Source of the DNA: Alphaproteobacteria bacterium AO1-B
Lineage (GTDB): Bacteria; Pseudomonadota; Alphaproteobacteria; Rhizobiales; Stappiaceae
DNA length: 64,000 bases
Assembly: GCA_001890945.1 (NCBI GenBank)
Contig: MLAX01000002.1
Location: forward strand, 1,054,001 to 1,118,000
Direction of reading: 5' to 3'
Shown: positions 17,793 to 26,794 of the stretch, in pieces
How positions within the stretch are numbered: position 1 is the stretch's first letter
Layout: every line of letters begins with the position of its first letter
Program-made: the position numbers and the translations under genes
Notes under the pieces: model-generated
Seen by the model: the letters and a program-made list of their open reading frames with translations, nothing else
Database searches by the model: none
What the model was told of the DNA's origin: nothing

Positions 17793-19889
17793 CTAGACCG
17801 CCCGCACCCACACGGCTGTGTCGTGATAGGCTGCGCCGCCGTAAGGGGCGACCGGATCGGCGCCGGTAAGTGTGTTGATGCCGCGGCCATCTTCAAAAGC
17901 CTCGTTCGGCCAGATGCCTTCCGAAATCACCGTGCCCGGTGCGACCGTCTCAACAAACCGCGCATGAAGCGTGACCGCGCCGCGCGCATTGCCCATCTTC
18001 ACTTTGGCACCATCGGCTATTCCAAACGTTTCGGCATCCTGAGGCCGCAGCCAGACTTCCGGCCGAACCTCCTTTTTGCGCGAGCCGTCGGTCTCGTTGA
18101 AGCTGGAATTCAAGAAAGAGCGCGCCGGCGCCGTTACCAGCCGCAGCGGGCATTCTTCGTTTGCGGCTTCAATTGCGTCCCACTGATCCGGAAATTCGGG
18201 CATCTGCTGCCACGGACCGAAAGGATCGCCAGCTGGCTTGTTGGGGGCAGCGGAGCGGCCCCAGTCCGGTTTAAAATGAAATTTCTGATCCGCATGACCG
18301 AAGCCGTTCAGGTAATGCGCCTCGGCAAAATCGGGTTGCAGATCGATCCACTTGTTTGCTTCCAGATTTACCAAGGTGCCATAGCCTGAGTTTTCCAACA
18401 TCCAGGCGATATGGTCGCGCGCGCTCTTCTCAAAACCAGCATGAGATTTTGAATCAACGCGAGCTGCGATCTCATTCAAAACAAACAGGTTTTCCTTTGG
18501 TCCTTCAGGCGGTTCGACCACCTTTGGACCAAGCAGAAGATACTGATGGCCGCCGCCCTTGTAGATATCGTCGTGCTCGAGGAATTGTGTTGCGGGCAGG
18601 ACGATATCCGCCATTTCGGCGGTTTCCGTCATGAACTGCTCGTGGACGACGGTGAAGAGATCCTCACGCTCGAACCCCTTGCGCACAAGCTCCTGTTCCG
18701 GGGCGACCGACATCGGGTTGGTGTTCTGGATCAGCATGGCCTTGACCGGAGGCCCGCCCAACAACGCGTCCTGATCACCAGTCAGAATACGCCCGATGAG
18801 GCTTTGATCCAGCGTCCGGACAGATGGATCGATCAGACTGTTCGCCTCGATCATCTCCTTGTTCAGTTGGTAGATCGCTCCGTTGTTGTGAAACGCACCG
18901 CCGCCCTCAATTTGCCAGGCGCCGGTGACCGCTGCGATGGAGGCGGCCGCGTGCATGGCCACCGCGCCGTTGCGTGCGCGGGTGAACCCGTAGCCGAGAC
19001 GGAAGAAGGTCTTCTTGACCTCGCCGATCATCCGGGCGACCTCTTCGATCTGAGCCACCTCAAGACCGGTGATCGCGGCTGCCCATTCTGGTGTCCGCGT
19101 TTGAAGATGTGATTCCAGTTCCTTCGGGAAGTCCGTGTATATGCTCAGATAATCCCAATCGGCAAAACCATCCCGGAAGAGCACATGCATGATCGCACAG
19201 GCAAGTGCGGCATCGGTCCCCGGTTTCAAGATCAGGCCGACGTCCGCCTGTTTCATGGTCTCGGTCTTGTAGACGTCGATGACAATGATCTTGGCCCCGC
19301 GCGCCTTTCGAGCCGCAATCGCGTGGGTCATGACGTTGACCTGCGTTGCAACCGCATTGGTGCCCCAAATCACGATTTGGTCTGAGACGGCCATCTCGCG
19401 CGGGTCTGGTCCGGCAAGTTTGCCTGTGCCTGCGACATATCCAGTCCAGGCCATGTTGGTACAGAAGCTGTCGAACTGGCGGGAGTAGCCCTTGGCATGG
19501 CGTAAGCGGTGAATGCTGTCGCGCTGCACCAGCCCCATGGTCCCGGCGTAGTGATACGGCCAGACGCTCTCGGCGCCGAATTCGGCTTCGGCTTCCAGGA
19601 ATTTTTGGGCAATCAGGTCGAGTGCGGTGTCCCAGGAGATTTCCTCAAACCGCCCTTCCCCTTTCTTGCCGACCCGCCGCAAGGGCTTCAGCAAGCGCTC
19701 CGGGTGATAAAGCCGCTCGGCGTAACGGGCGACCTTTGCGCAGATAACACCTGCGGTATAGGCATTATCCTTCGCGCCATTCAGCCGCTTCACATCGCCA
19801 TTGGGATAGAAATGCACATCCAGCGCGCAGGTGGAGGGGCAATCATGTGGACAGGCGGAAAAGGCAGATTTTGGCGGCTGCTGCGTCAT
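17793..19889 (-). CDS. Molybdopterin-dependent oxidoreductase (DMSO reductase superfamily)
   Basis: A 698-residue enzyme. The N-terminal iron-sulfur motif is CPHDCPSTC (C13, C17, C21), with a fourth cysteine near residue 50 (GVICAK). Molybdopterin-binding stretches include VIWGTNAVATQVN, the block ending VIDVYKT, and QNTNPMSVAPEQE. The C-terminal dinucleotide-binding domain contains FLNSSFNETDGSRKKE. There is no twin-arginine signal, so it is probably cytosolic. It has no adjacent chaperone, electron-transfer subunit or cofactor genes; the substrate is unknown. Confidence 0.88.
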   Translation of the reverse strand: MTQQPPKSAFSACPHDCPSTCALDVHFYPNGDVKRLNGAKDNAYTAGVICAKVARYAERLYHPERLLKPLRRVGKKGEGRFEEISWDTALDLIAQKFLEAEAEFGAESVWPYHYAGTMGLVQRDSIHRLRHAKGYSRQFDSFCTNMAWTGYVAGTGKLAGPDPREMAVSDQIVIWGTNAVATQVNVMTHAIAARKARGAKIIVIDVYKTETMKQADVGLILKPGTDAALACAIMHVLFRDGFADWDYLSIYTDFPKELESHLQTRTPEWAAAITGLEVAQIEEVARMIGEVKKTFFRLGYGFTRARNGAVAMHAAASIAAVTGAWQIEGGGAFHNNGAIYQLNKEMIEANSLIDPSVRTLDQSLIGRILTGDQDALLGGPPVKAMLIQNTNPMSVAPEQELVRKGFEREDLFTVVHEQFMTETAEMADIVLPATQFLEHDDIYKGGGHQYLLLGPKVVEPPEGPKENLFVLNEIAARVDSKSHAGFEKSARDHIAWMLENSGYGTLVNLEANKWIDLQPDFAEAHYLNGFGHADQKFHFKPDWGRSAAPNKPAGDPFGPWQQMPEFPDQWDAIEAANEECPLRLVTAPARSFLNSSFNETDGSRKKEVRPEVWLRPQDAETFGIADGAKVKMGNARGAVTLHARFVETVAPGTVISEGIWPNEAFEDGRGINTLTGADPVAPYGGAAYHDTAVWVRAV

Positions 19890-19998
19890 GGATCATTCCG
19901 GTCTTTGAACACGAGCGATCCTTATCCCTTTTCGCGCGCACAACCGTCAAGCACAGCTTTGTTCGGGTGACATTTGCGAGAGAACAGTCCCGGATGTG

Positions 19999-20436
19999 TT
20001 AGCGCAACTTGATGCGTGCATCGCGGTCGTGCCATTTGGTCTGAAATTCCTCGGCACTGACCACACCATCCTTGTTTTCGTCCATCAGGTCGACCCAGGT
20101 GCCCGAATTCGACATGAATTCACCGGCAGATACTTTGCCATCGCCGTCCACATCGTTCAGGTCAAGCCCTATCAACATGGACGTGTCTTCGGACCCGGAA
20201 GCTGCCCCGGTTTCCGCGCTGACGGTAAACTCATCGCTATCCAGAAAGCCATCCTTGTTGGTGTCAAGCTTTGCAAACAGAGCTTGCCTGCGCTTTTCGG
20301 CTTCTTCGAGGGAGACAGCGCCGTCGTTGTTTATGTCCCATCGTTCAAGAAAACTGGCCCCGGCATTGTCAGCCGCCAGAACATGCGTTGCGCCCAACAC
20401 GCCCGCAAAGAGTGCCGGTAAAAAAATTGATTTCAT
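19999..20436 (-). CDS. Secreted EF-hand calcium-binding protein
   Basis: A 145-residue protein. The frame extends to 20538, but ATG 20436 gives a clean signal peptide (MKSIFLPALFAGVLGATHVLA). Four EF-hand loops are visible: DINNDGAVSLEE, DTNKDGFLDSDE, DVDGDGKVSAGE and DENKDGVVSAEE. The arrangement suggests two EF-hand pairs in a periplasmic or extracellular calcium binder. It lies downstream of the YHYH-protein gene on the same strand but is separated by a strong hairpin, so it may have its own promoter. Partner and role are unknown. Confidence 0.85.
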   Translation of the reverse strand: MKSIFLPALFAGVLGATHVLAADNAGASFLERWDINNDGAVSLEEAEKRRQALFAKLDTNKDGFLDSDEFTVSAETGAASGSEDTSMLIGLDLNDVDGDGKVSAGEFMSNSGTWVDLMDENKDGVVSAEEFQTKWHDRDARIKLR

Positions 20437-20484
20437 AAATGCCCCCAGTTTCAATCCGTGGGCAGAACACACTGTCCAAAGATG

Positions 20485-20514
20485 ACAAGGGTGCGCATGC
20501 CCACGCACCCTTGT
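20485..20514 (-). terminator. Hairpin after the YHYH gene
   Basis: ACAAGGGTGCG (20485-20495) and CGCACCCTTGT (20504-20514) form a perfect 11-bp stem with an 8-base loop, just after the minus-strand YHYH gene. Only a short T-rich stretch follows on the minus strand. Confidence 0.6.
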
Positions 20515-20522
20515 CTCCTTAT

Positions 20523-21656
20523 TCAGCTGCCACTGCAAGGGCCGCGGCCGCCTTGCCGGCGCTGACCATGGCGCGGCCCAGCCCCCGGAGGTGGCGGGCG
20601 ATGACCGCCCTGAAGGAACCGGGGTCGGTGGCCCCCCTGTGCTTGGATTAGTGTCAGAGCCGCTCCGCTGTTGTCCGCCATTGCAGTGAAATCGATTGTC
20701 GGCACACTGTTTTCGGGATCAGCTGCAAGCTCTGCAAACTGGCTTTCGGCATCATCAACTCCCCCATCCGCGCGGCGTTTCAAGCGCTTGAAACTGCTGT
20801 CCGCAGATCCCATCCAGCAGCGGGGAATGTAAGGAAAACTGTCGGTCAGGACGTACTGATAGGTACCGTTCGGATATTCCGGGGTAACGGCGAACCGGCC
20901 GTTGCACTGGTCCAGATCGCCTGCGCCTACGACATACGCCCAGTCCTGAGTGAATTTACCATTGTAACGCCCGCCGGGCCCGCTTGGACGGGTTCCGCTC
21001 TTGATCCGATAGCTGCTTTTCAGCTTCTTCATCGCCGATTTCTGCTCAGAGTTCGAATAGCCATACGGCCCGTAGATCGGAAATCCATCCGCTGCCCATC
21101 CGATCAGCGCGGGAACTGAATTACCACCTTCAGCGGCCAGAACCCCGGTCGGAATGCCATGATAGTGGTAGGTCCCATCCGGCTGCACATGGGCATTGTA
21201 CTTGTCGAGGCCCAACTTACAGGCCCCGCCCAGCGCTTCATAGTTCCAGCCCGAACGGCGATCATTCTGCCAGTATTCCGCCGTACCGGGATCCATAACC
21301 ACGCCGTTGATCGCAATGCCGAACACAGCCCCTTGGGCGTTTGACGCACGGCCGGTCTTGCGGGGAGTGAGCGGAACCTTGAGATTGTAATTTTTCTTGG
21401 AAATTGAATGAGGATTGTTGCGGTTCGGGAAGGTGCCCGGTTTTTTGATCGGATAACCATCGGCGCGGATCCGCCGTGTGTTGCCATCCACCGTGATGTT
21501 CGCTGAGGCTTCGGCTTCCGGAACCAGAAGCTCCAAAACATCCTCTCCGAAGTGGTGATGTTCAAGCGCTTCTTCACCTGTCAAAGGCGCCGAACTGTCG
21601 TGCGCTGCGGCTGGTGAGGCAGCGAGTGCACACATGAGAAATGCCGTTTTGCGCAT
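20523..21656 (-). CDS. Exported YHYH-domain protein
   Basis: The longest frame starts at 21953, but its first 99 codons lie in a repeat-like region. ATG 21656 has GGGAG upstream and opens a signal peptide (MRKTAFLMCALAASPAAA). The 377-residue product carries the YHYH signature (NAHVQPDGTYHYHGIP) and the neighbouring conserved GWAADGFPIYGPYGY. YHYH proteins are often secreted and metal- or calcium-associated; function is not established. The last ~45 residues are low-complexity (QGGHRPRFLQGGHRPPPPGA), and a second frame there looks coding-like, so a terminal frameshift is possible. It is followed by the EF-hand gene. Confidence 0.78.
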   Translation of the reverse strand: MRKTAFLMCALAASPAAAHDSSAPLTGEEALEHHHFGEDVLELLVPEAEASANITVDGNTRRIRADGYPIKKPGTFPNRNNPHSISKKNYNLKVPLTPRKTGRASNAQGAVFGIAINGVVMDPGTAEYWQNDRRSGWNYEALGGACKLGLDKYNAHVQPDGTYHYHGIPTGVLAAEGGNSVPALIGWAADGFPIYGPYGYSNSEQKSAMKKLKSSYRIKSGTRPSGPGGRYNGKFTQDWAYVVGAGDLDQCNGRFAVTPEYPNGTYQYVLTDSFPYIPRCWMGSADSSFKRLKRRADGGVDDAESQFAELAADPENSVPTIDFTAMADNSGAALTLIQAQGGHRPRFLQGGHRPPPPGAGPRHGQRRQGGRGPCSGS

Positions 21657-21677
21657 TTCCAAGTCTCCCGTGTCGTG

Positions 21678-21944
21678 GGGTCTGTAGACATTTGGGATTT
21701 GGCCTTGGTTTGGCTCAAAGGGCGCCAGTTCAAGAAGAAAAGGCGCGGAAAGAATACCCCCTTTCAAGCCTTTGCGACGCCGAAATGAGCCCTTTGAGCC
21801 AAATTCGCTCCGGACGCGGTGAATCTCGGCCTCGCGGGCGTCGAAAAGTCCTTGTGGTGTGCGGGCACCACCGCAGACTTTCCTTCTACTCGAGGGCCGG
21901 AATTCAACACGCGCCAAGACCGAAACCCAAATGTCTACAGACCC
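21678..21944. repeat. MITE-like inverted-repeat element
   Basis: GGGTCTGTAGACATTTGGG at 21678-21696 recurs as its exact complement at 21926-21944. Similarity continues imperfectly on both sides, and an inner 14-bp perfect inverted repeat (TTTGGCTCAAAGGG at 21709-21722; its complement at 21790-21803) lies within. It fills most of the 550-bp space between the YHYH start and the ndk end, and accounts for the long false extension of the YHYH frame. It has no transposase; I see no gene in it. Confidence 0.7.
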
Positions 21945-22049
21945 AAAGCCCAAGACACACTCAATATGGCTGCATCGTCAAGCAGATGCTGTCCCAAACC
22001 GGTATGGAAGTGTAACGGAATGTATCGGTGCGTTTTTCACGCCTCCGCC

Positions 22050-22110
22050 GTCCCGGCCTTGCGCCGGGACCTGTCACCGGCATTCAAGTATGGCCCGGAT
22101 CACGTCCGGG
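22050..22110. repeat. Pair of CCCGG palindromes (REP-like)
   Basis: GTCCCGGC / GCCGGGAC (22050-22057, 22063-22070) and CCCGGA / TCCGGG (22094-22099, 22105-22110) sit 23 bases apart. They share the CCCGG...CCGGG design with units at 25800, 26743 and 42813. Confidence 0.65.
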
Positions 22111-22144
22111 GCGGCGCGGAAGGAGTGGCAAGAGGTTTCCCAAA

Positions 22145-22183
22145 CAAAAAAAGGGCCGGCCGCTTGCTGCGGCCAGCCCTTTC
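22145..22183 (-). terminator. Rho-independent terminator of ndk
   Basis: Read on the minus strand: a ~14-bp GC-rich stem (AAAGGGCTGGCCGC facing GCGGCCGGCCCTTT) with a 5-base loop, then a run of seven T. It lies just past the ndk stop. Confidence 0.93.
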
Positions 22184-22206
22184 AAATTTATTCAGCTAAA
22201 GAGAAA

Positions 22207-22629
22207 TTAGCCGACCAGCTCGGTGCCGGAGAACCAGAAAGCGATTTCTTCTGCTGCTGTTTCCGGAGCATCGGAGCCGTGAACAGAGTTTTCGCCGATA
22301 GACAGAGCGAATTCCTTGCGGATGGTGCCTTCGTCAGCATCTGCCGGGTTGGTTGCGCCCATGACTTCACGGTTCTTCGCGATAGCGTTTTCACCTTCCA
22401 GAACCTGAACAACAGTCGGGCCGGAAGACATAAATTCAGTCAGTTCACCGAAGAACGGACGCTCTTTGTGAACGGCGTAAAACGCTTCAGCTTCGCGGAT
22501 GGACATCCAAACACGTTTGGAGGCAACAACGCGCAGGCCTGCATCTTCAAACTTCTTGATGATGGCACCGGTCAGGTTGCGCTTGGTTGCGTCCGGCTTG
22601 ATCATGGAAAACGTGCGTTCAATCGCCAT
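22207..22629 (-). CDS. ndk: Nucleoside diphosphate kinase
   Basis: A 140-residue enzyme that equilibrates NTP and dNTP pools through a phospho-histidine. The signature [19 protein letters not shown] precedes NSVHGSD, whose His117 is the phosphorylated residue. The N-terminus [18 protein letters not shown] is typical. It is a single gene with a strong terminator. The length is normal. Confidence 0.97.
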   Translation of the reverse strand: MAIERTFSMIKPDATKRNLTGAIIKKFEDAGLRVVASKRVWMSIREAEAFYAVHKERPFFGELTEFMSSGPTVVQVLEGENAIAKNREVMGATNPADADEGTIRKEFALSIGENSVHGSDAPETAAEEIAFWFSGTELVG

Positions 22630-22862
22630 AGTCTTGTCTTTCTCGATTTTGAGGAAAGGACCGGCAACACCGCCGTATCCTGCATCTTTTTAAAATTTCG
22701 CGGCCTTAATAACGGGGCCTTGCCCCGCCCGCAAGGGGGACATGGCATGACATTTTCATGTCGATGACCGATTGCCTGCGCCTTTTGCCCGCTGGCCATC
22801 AGTTGGATTGCCGCCTAATCTGGTGAAATCTCAATCGTGTCTGCCCAAACAAGGTTCGCTGA

Positions 22863-23738
22863 ATGCGCCAGTTTCTGCTCCGTTTCCGTCCTTTGCTTTG
22901 GGCGCGCCGCGCAACAGCGGGATTGGTTTTGCTTGGCGGCATTGCAGCTGTCGCGCCAACCACTGGGGTCCACGCCAACAGCTTCGCCACCCAGGATACT
23001 CGGCTTGCGGAGTTACCCTCTGAAGACCTGGAGGACCTCTTGGTGTTTGTCGGTGGCAATGCGCTCTTTGCAGCCTATCACGAAGCCGGGCATATGCTGG
23101 TTTCCGAACTCAACATCCCGGTCCTTGGCCAGGAAGAAGACGCCGTCGACAATCTCGCGACCTTGTCCATGCTGGCTGCTGACGATGACGAGACGGATCT
23201 TCTGCTGATCAATGCGATGATCGGCTGGTTCCTGGTTGCCTCACTCGGCAGTGATGATCTTGTCTTTTACGGCGAACATGATCTCGATGAACAACGCGGC
23301 TACCGGATCCTGTGCCTGATGGTCGGCGCGGATGAAGACGCATTCCTGGATCTTGCCCGTGATCTTGATCTCCCGGAGGAGCGCATCGGGACCTGCGCCT
23401 TCGATTATGAGCAGACGGCGGCCTCCTGGGAGGCCGTTACCGATCCCTATCTCCGCGATGGCGATACACCAGCGGGCCGGATCACAATTGTTCATGAGCC
23501 GGCCCCCAAGGGTCTGGAAAGCGTGGCCCTGTTCTTAAGGGAAGCGGAAATTCTGGAACAGGTCGCCGATGAACTCGACACATTTTATGATCTGCCGGAA
23601 CGCGTCACCTTCCGTGCAGCGAGCTGCGGGGTCGAAAATGCCTTCTGGGATCCAAACACGCGGGAAGTGATCTTGTGCCATGAGTTTCTCGGCGGGCTGG
23701 CCGAGCTCTATCTCACCGATCTGAAGTACGACAATTAG
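22863..23738 (+). CDS. Exported DUF4344-type putative zinc metallopeptidase
   Basis: A 291-residue protein with a basic N-terminus and a hydrophobic signal (GLVLLGGIAAVAPTTGVHA, cleavage about residue 39). YHEAGHMLVSE provides the HExxH zinc motif (H73, E74, H77), followed by LPVLGQEED-like spacing with EEDAVDN as the likely third ligand region. CGVENAFWDPNTREVILCHEF near the end contains a cysteine pair. This is the DUF4344 pattern. It is probably periplasmic; substrates are unknown. It stands alone between ndk and the ABC-F gene. Confidence 0.8.
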   Translation: MRQFLLRFRPLLWARRATAGLVLLGGIAAVAPTTGVHANSFATQDTRLAELPSEDLEDLLVFVGGNALFAAYHEAGHMLVSELNIPVLGQEEDAVDNLATLSMLAADDDETDLLLINAMIGWFLVASLGSDDLVFYGEHDLDEQRGYRILCLMVGADEDAFLDLARDLDLPEERIGTCAFDYEQTAASWEAVTDPYLRDGDTPAGRITIVHEPAPKGLESVALFLREAEILEQVADELDTFYDLPERVTFRAASCGVENAFWDPNTREVILCHEFLGGLAELYLTDLKYDN

Positions 23739-23859
23739 GAAGTAATCCGTCCTCGCCCATTGTGTGCTCTTGCAGCTTTGCCACAGGTTGCAGCCTGCAG
23801 ACCCGCCTCATCCGCTTTCCGCTTGCATCCGCTGCGCTGCTCGGCCATTGATCCGGCCC

Positions 23860-25746
23860 ATGTTGCAAATATCGGATCTTACCTACCGGATCGGGGACCG
23901 TCTCCTGATCGACAAAGCCAGCGTAACCCTGCCCGCCAAGGCCAAGACCGGCCTTGTCGGCCGGAACGGGGCTGGCAAATCGACGCTTTTCAAGATCATC
24001 ACCGGGGACCTTTCGTCGGAAACCGGCTCTGTCCAGATCCCGAAACGCGCCCGCATCGGCCAGGTGGCCCAGGAAGCCCCGGGGACGGAACACACCTTGA
24101 TGGAAGTGGTGCTCGCCGCCGACACGGAACGCACCAAACTGTTAGCCGAGGCAGAGACTGAGACCGATCCGGAGAAGATCGCAGAAATCCATACCCGGCT
24201 TGCCGACATCGGTGCGCATACGGCCGAAGCGCGGGCGGGAGCTATTTTGTCCGGTCTCGGCTTTGACGCCGCCGCCCAGCAGCGTCCCTGCTCGGCCTTT
24301 TCCGGCGGCTGGCGCATGCGGGTGGCGCTCGCGGCGGTTCTGTTCTCCGAGCCTGATTTGTTGCTGCTCGACGAGCCGACCAACTATCTGGATCTGGAAG
24401 GCACGCTCTGGCTGGAAAACTATGTCGCGCGCTATCCGCACCAGGTGCTGCTGATCTCCCACGACCGGGATCTCCTGAACAAGGCCGTGGACAGCATCGT
24501 GCATCTCGACCGGGGCAAGATGACCTATTACTCCGGCGGCTATGACAGCTTTGACCGGCAGCGGCGTGAAGCGATTATCCTCGCAGAAAAGGCCAAGGAG
24601 AAACAGGACGCCCAGCGGAAGCACATGCAGGCGTTTGTTGACCGCTTCCGCTACAAGGCCTCCAAAGCCCGCCAGGCACAGGCCCGGCTGAAAATGCTGG
24701 AAAGGATGGAGCCGATCGCAGCGCTGACGGAAGAAAGCTCCAAGCCGATCCATTTCCCGGATCCGGAAGGCCGTCTCGCCCCGCCGATCATCAAGCTGGA
24801 AGGTGTCTCGACCGGCTATGGCGACACCAAGATCCTCTCCCGTCTGACGCTAAACATCGATACAGATGACCGGATCGCTCTGCTTGGTGCCAACGGCAAC
24901 GGCAAGTCGACCTTTGCCAAGCTGATTTCCAACCGGCTCGTCGCCATGGACGGGGAAATCACCAAGGCAACCAAGCTGAAGATCGCCTTCTTCGCGCAGC
25001 ACCAGCTCGATGAATTGCGCCCGGAAGAAAGCGCGGTCGCTCATGTGCGCGCCCTGATGCCGGATGCACCGGAAGCCAAGGTCCGTGCGCGCGTTGCCCG
25101 CTTCGGTCTGCCGACCGACCGGCAGGAAACACCGGCAAAGGATCTTTCGGGCGGTGAAAAAGCCCGGCTTCTGCTTGGGCTCGCGACATTCGACGGCCCG
25201 CATCTCCTCATTCTCGATGAGCCGACCAACCATCTGGACATCGACAGCCGCGAAGCGCTGGTCATGGCCTTGAATGAGTATCAGGGCGCGGTCGTTCTCA
25301 TCAGTCACGACCGGCATCTGGTCGAAGCCTGCGCTGACCGGTTGTGGCTGGTGGCGGGCGGCAAGGTCGAGCCTTATGACGGCGACATGGAGGATTATAA
25401 GCGGCTGATCCTGCAAGGCCCGGAAGCCGCGCAAAAAGCCCGCGACAAGGCGGTGGTGGCCGAGGCTGACGCGGCCAGCGCCCAGGAAAAACGCCGGGAA
25501 GCGGCCCAAAAGCGCAGCCAGCTGAAACCGCTGAAACAAAAGATCGATGCGGCGGAAAAAGAAATGGCGCGCTTGCAGGAAAAGATCGCCAAGATCGACG
25601 ACATGCTTGCCGACCCGGAGTTCTTCCAGACCGATCCGGAGCGCGCCGCCAAATTCGCCAAGGAACGCGCGTTTTGCGAAAAGAAGCTGGTCAAAACGGA
25701 AGAAGACTGGCTGGAACTGTCAGCCGAGTTTGAAGAGGCGGGGTGA
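23860..25746 (+). CDS. ABC-F family ATPase
   Basis: A 628-residue protein with two nucleotide-binding domains and no membrane segments. Walker A motifs are GRNGAGKST and GANGNGKST; signatures are FSGGWRMR and LSGGEKAR; both Walker B regions read LLLLDEPTNYL and LLILDEPTNHL. The charged P-site-tRNA interaction linker lies between domains, and a Lys/Glu-rich coiled coil forms the C-terminus (~540-628). It is YheS/Uup-like, acting at the ribosome. The frame extends upstream to 23764, but ATG 23860 (MLQISDLTYRIGD) starts exactly at the first domain. Confidence 0.9.
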   Translation: MLQISDLTYRIGDRLLIDKASVTLPAKAKTGLVGRNGAGKSTLFKIITGDLSSETGSVQIPKRARIGQVAQEAPGTEHTLMEVVLAADTERTKLLAEAETETDPEKIAEIHTRLADIGAHTAEARAGAILSGLGFDAAAQQRPCSAFSGGWRMRVALAAVLFSEPDLLLLDEPTNYLDLEGTLWLENYVARYPHQVLLISHDRDLLNKAVDSIVHLDRGKMTYYSGGYDSFDRQRREAIILAEKAKEKQDAQRKHMQAFVDRFRYKASKARQAQARLKMLERMEPIAALTEESSKPIHFPDPEGRLAPPIIKLEGVSTGYGDTKILSRLTLNIDTDDRIALLGANGNGKSTFAKLISNRLVAMDGEITKATKLKIAFFAQHQLDELRPEESAVAHVRALMPDAPEAKVRARVARFGLPTDRQETPAKDLSGGEKARLLLGLATFDGPHLLILDEPTNHLDIDSREALVMALNEYQGAVVLISHDRHLVEACADRLWLVAGGKVEPYDGDMEDYKRLILQGPEAAQKARDKAVVAEADAASAQEKRREAAQKRSQLKPLKQKIDAAEKEMARLQEKIAKIDDMLADPEFFQTDPERAAKFAKERAFCEKKLVKTEEDWLELSAEFEEAG

Positions 25747-25799
25747 GTTCTCCGCTGCTTTCGTTCGAGCGGTGAATGATGTTCCGGTCCCGCTTTCCT

Positions 25800-25830
25800 C
25801 GTCATGCCCGGACTTGATCCGGGCATGACG
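25800..25830. repeat. REP-like palindrome
   Basis: CGTCATGCCCGG (25800-25811) and CCGGGCATGACG (25819-25830) form a perfect 12-bp stem around ACTTGAT, 53 bp after the ABC-F gene. The core CCCGGACTTGATCCGGG is, from memory, common in alphaproteobacterial intergenic DNA. Confidence 0.8.
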
Positions 25831-25996
25831 GGAGGCCTTGGCCTCTCGTCTCTAAGCCCCATCCCTAACAAATCCTTGCCCCAAAGCCTCAAATCCTCCT
25901 CACCCGGAACACGTGATTTTGACGGCGCTGCCTTAGGATCGTCGCGCAATGGGAACGCCTGCTGCCAGGCAGCTTTTGGGATGAGACGAGACAACC

Positions 25997-26701
25997 GTGC
26001 GCGAAAAAATCACAACGCTGGGGTTTGATGCCGATGACACGCTTTGGCACAACGAGCACCTTTTCCGGCTGACGGAGGACCGGTTTGCCGAGTTGCTCGC
26101 CGATTACACCGATCCGCAAGGACTGAAGGACCGGCTGCTGGCGGCGGAAAAGCGCAACATCCTGCACTATGGCTACGGCATCAAGAGCTTTACCCTGTCG
26201 ATGATCGAGACCGCGATAGAGGTCACCGACCGCAGGGTGCCGGCCAGCGTGGTGGCGCAGATCCTGGACGCCGGACGGGAGATTTTGAGCGAACCGGCAA
26301 CGCCCCTGCCCTATGTGCTGGAAACGCTGAAGGCGGTCAAAGGCCGTTACAGGTTGATCATGATCACCAAGGGCGATCTGTTCGATCAGGAGCGCAAGGC
26401 CACCGGGTCGGGGCTCGACCGCTATTTCGACGGTCTGGAGATCGTCTCGGAAAAGACGCCGGAAACTTACGAGACACTGTTTCGCCGTCACGGTACTGGG
26501 GCGCAAGAGGCCATGATGATCGGCAACTCGCTGAAGTCCGATGTGCTGCCGGCGCTCGCCGCGGGCTCTTTTGGAACGCATGTGCCTTTCGGCCAGACGC
26601 GGGCGCTCGAAGAAGCCGATGTTCCTGAAGCCTCTGACCGTTTTTACCAGATTGACCACATCGGCAAGGTGCCGGAACTGCTGGCGAAAATCGCCGCTTG
26701 A
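25997..26701 (+). CDS. HAD-superfamily hydrolase
   Basis: A 234-residue phosphatase-like protein. The GTG start at 25997 gives MREKITTLGFDADDTLWHNE, with the DxDxT nucleophile motif (D11, D13) placed normally. Motif II (IMITKG), motif III lysine (VSEKTPETYE) and motif IV (MMIGNSLKSDVLPA) are all visible. The helical cap follows residue 15. This is a YjjG/phosphoglycolate-phosphatase-like member; the substrate is unknown. It lies between two REP-like palindromes. Confidence 0.88.
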   Translation: MREKITTLGFDADDTLWHNEHLFRLTEDRFAELLADYTDPQGLKDRLLAAEKRNILHYGYGIKSFTLSMIETAIEVTDRRVPASVVAQILDAGREILSEPATPLPYVLETLKAVKGRYRLIMITKGDLFDQERKATGSGLDRYFDGLEIVSEKTPETYETLFRRHGTGAQEAMMIGNSLKSDVLPALAAGSFGTHVPFGQTRALEEADVPEASDRFYQIDHIGKVPELLAKIAA

Positions 26702-26742
26702 CGGACTGCGGCTTTTGAAAGAGCCGTACCCAATTCTCTTAG

Positions 26743-26769
26743 GTCGTCCCCGACTTGTGCGGGGATGAC
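26743..26769. repeat. REP-like palindrome
   Basis: GTCGTCCCCG (26743-26752) faces CGGGGATGAC (26760-26769), nine of ten pairs plus one G-T. It has the same ACTTG-type loop as the unit at 25800 and lies between the convergent HAD and rhodanese genes. Confidence 0.7.
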
Positions 26770-26794
26770 GGCTTTTCTGTTCGGCTGTCCGCCC

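Noticed and set aside
21657..21953. N-terminal extension of the YHYH protein
   Set aside because: It lies in the inverted-repeat element, and the internal ATG has both a ribosome site and a signal peptide.
22859..22900. GCGCGCC-rich start region as a second signal or RNA
   Set aside because: It is the ordinary coding start of the DUF4344 protein; nothing else supports a separate element.
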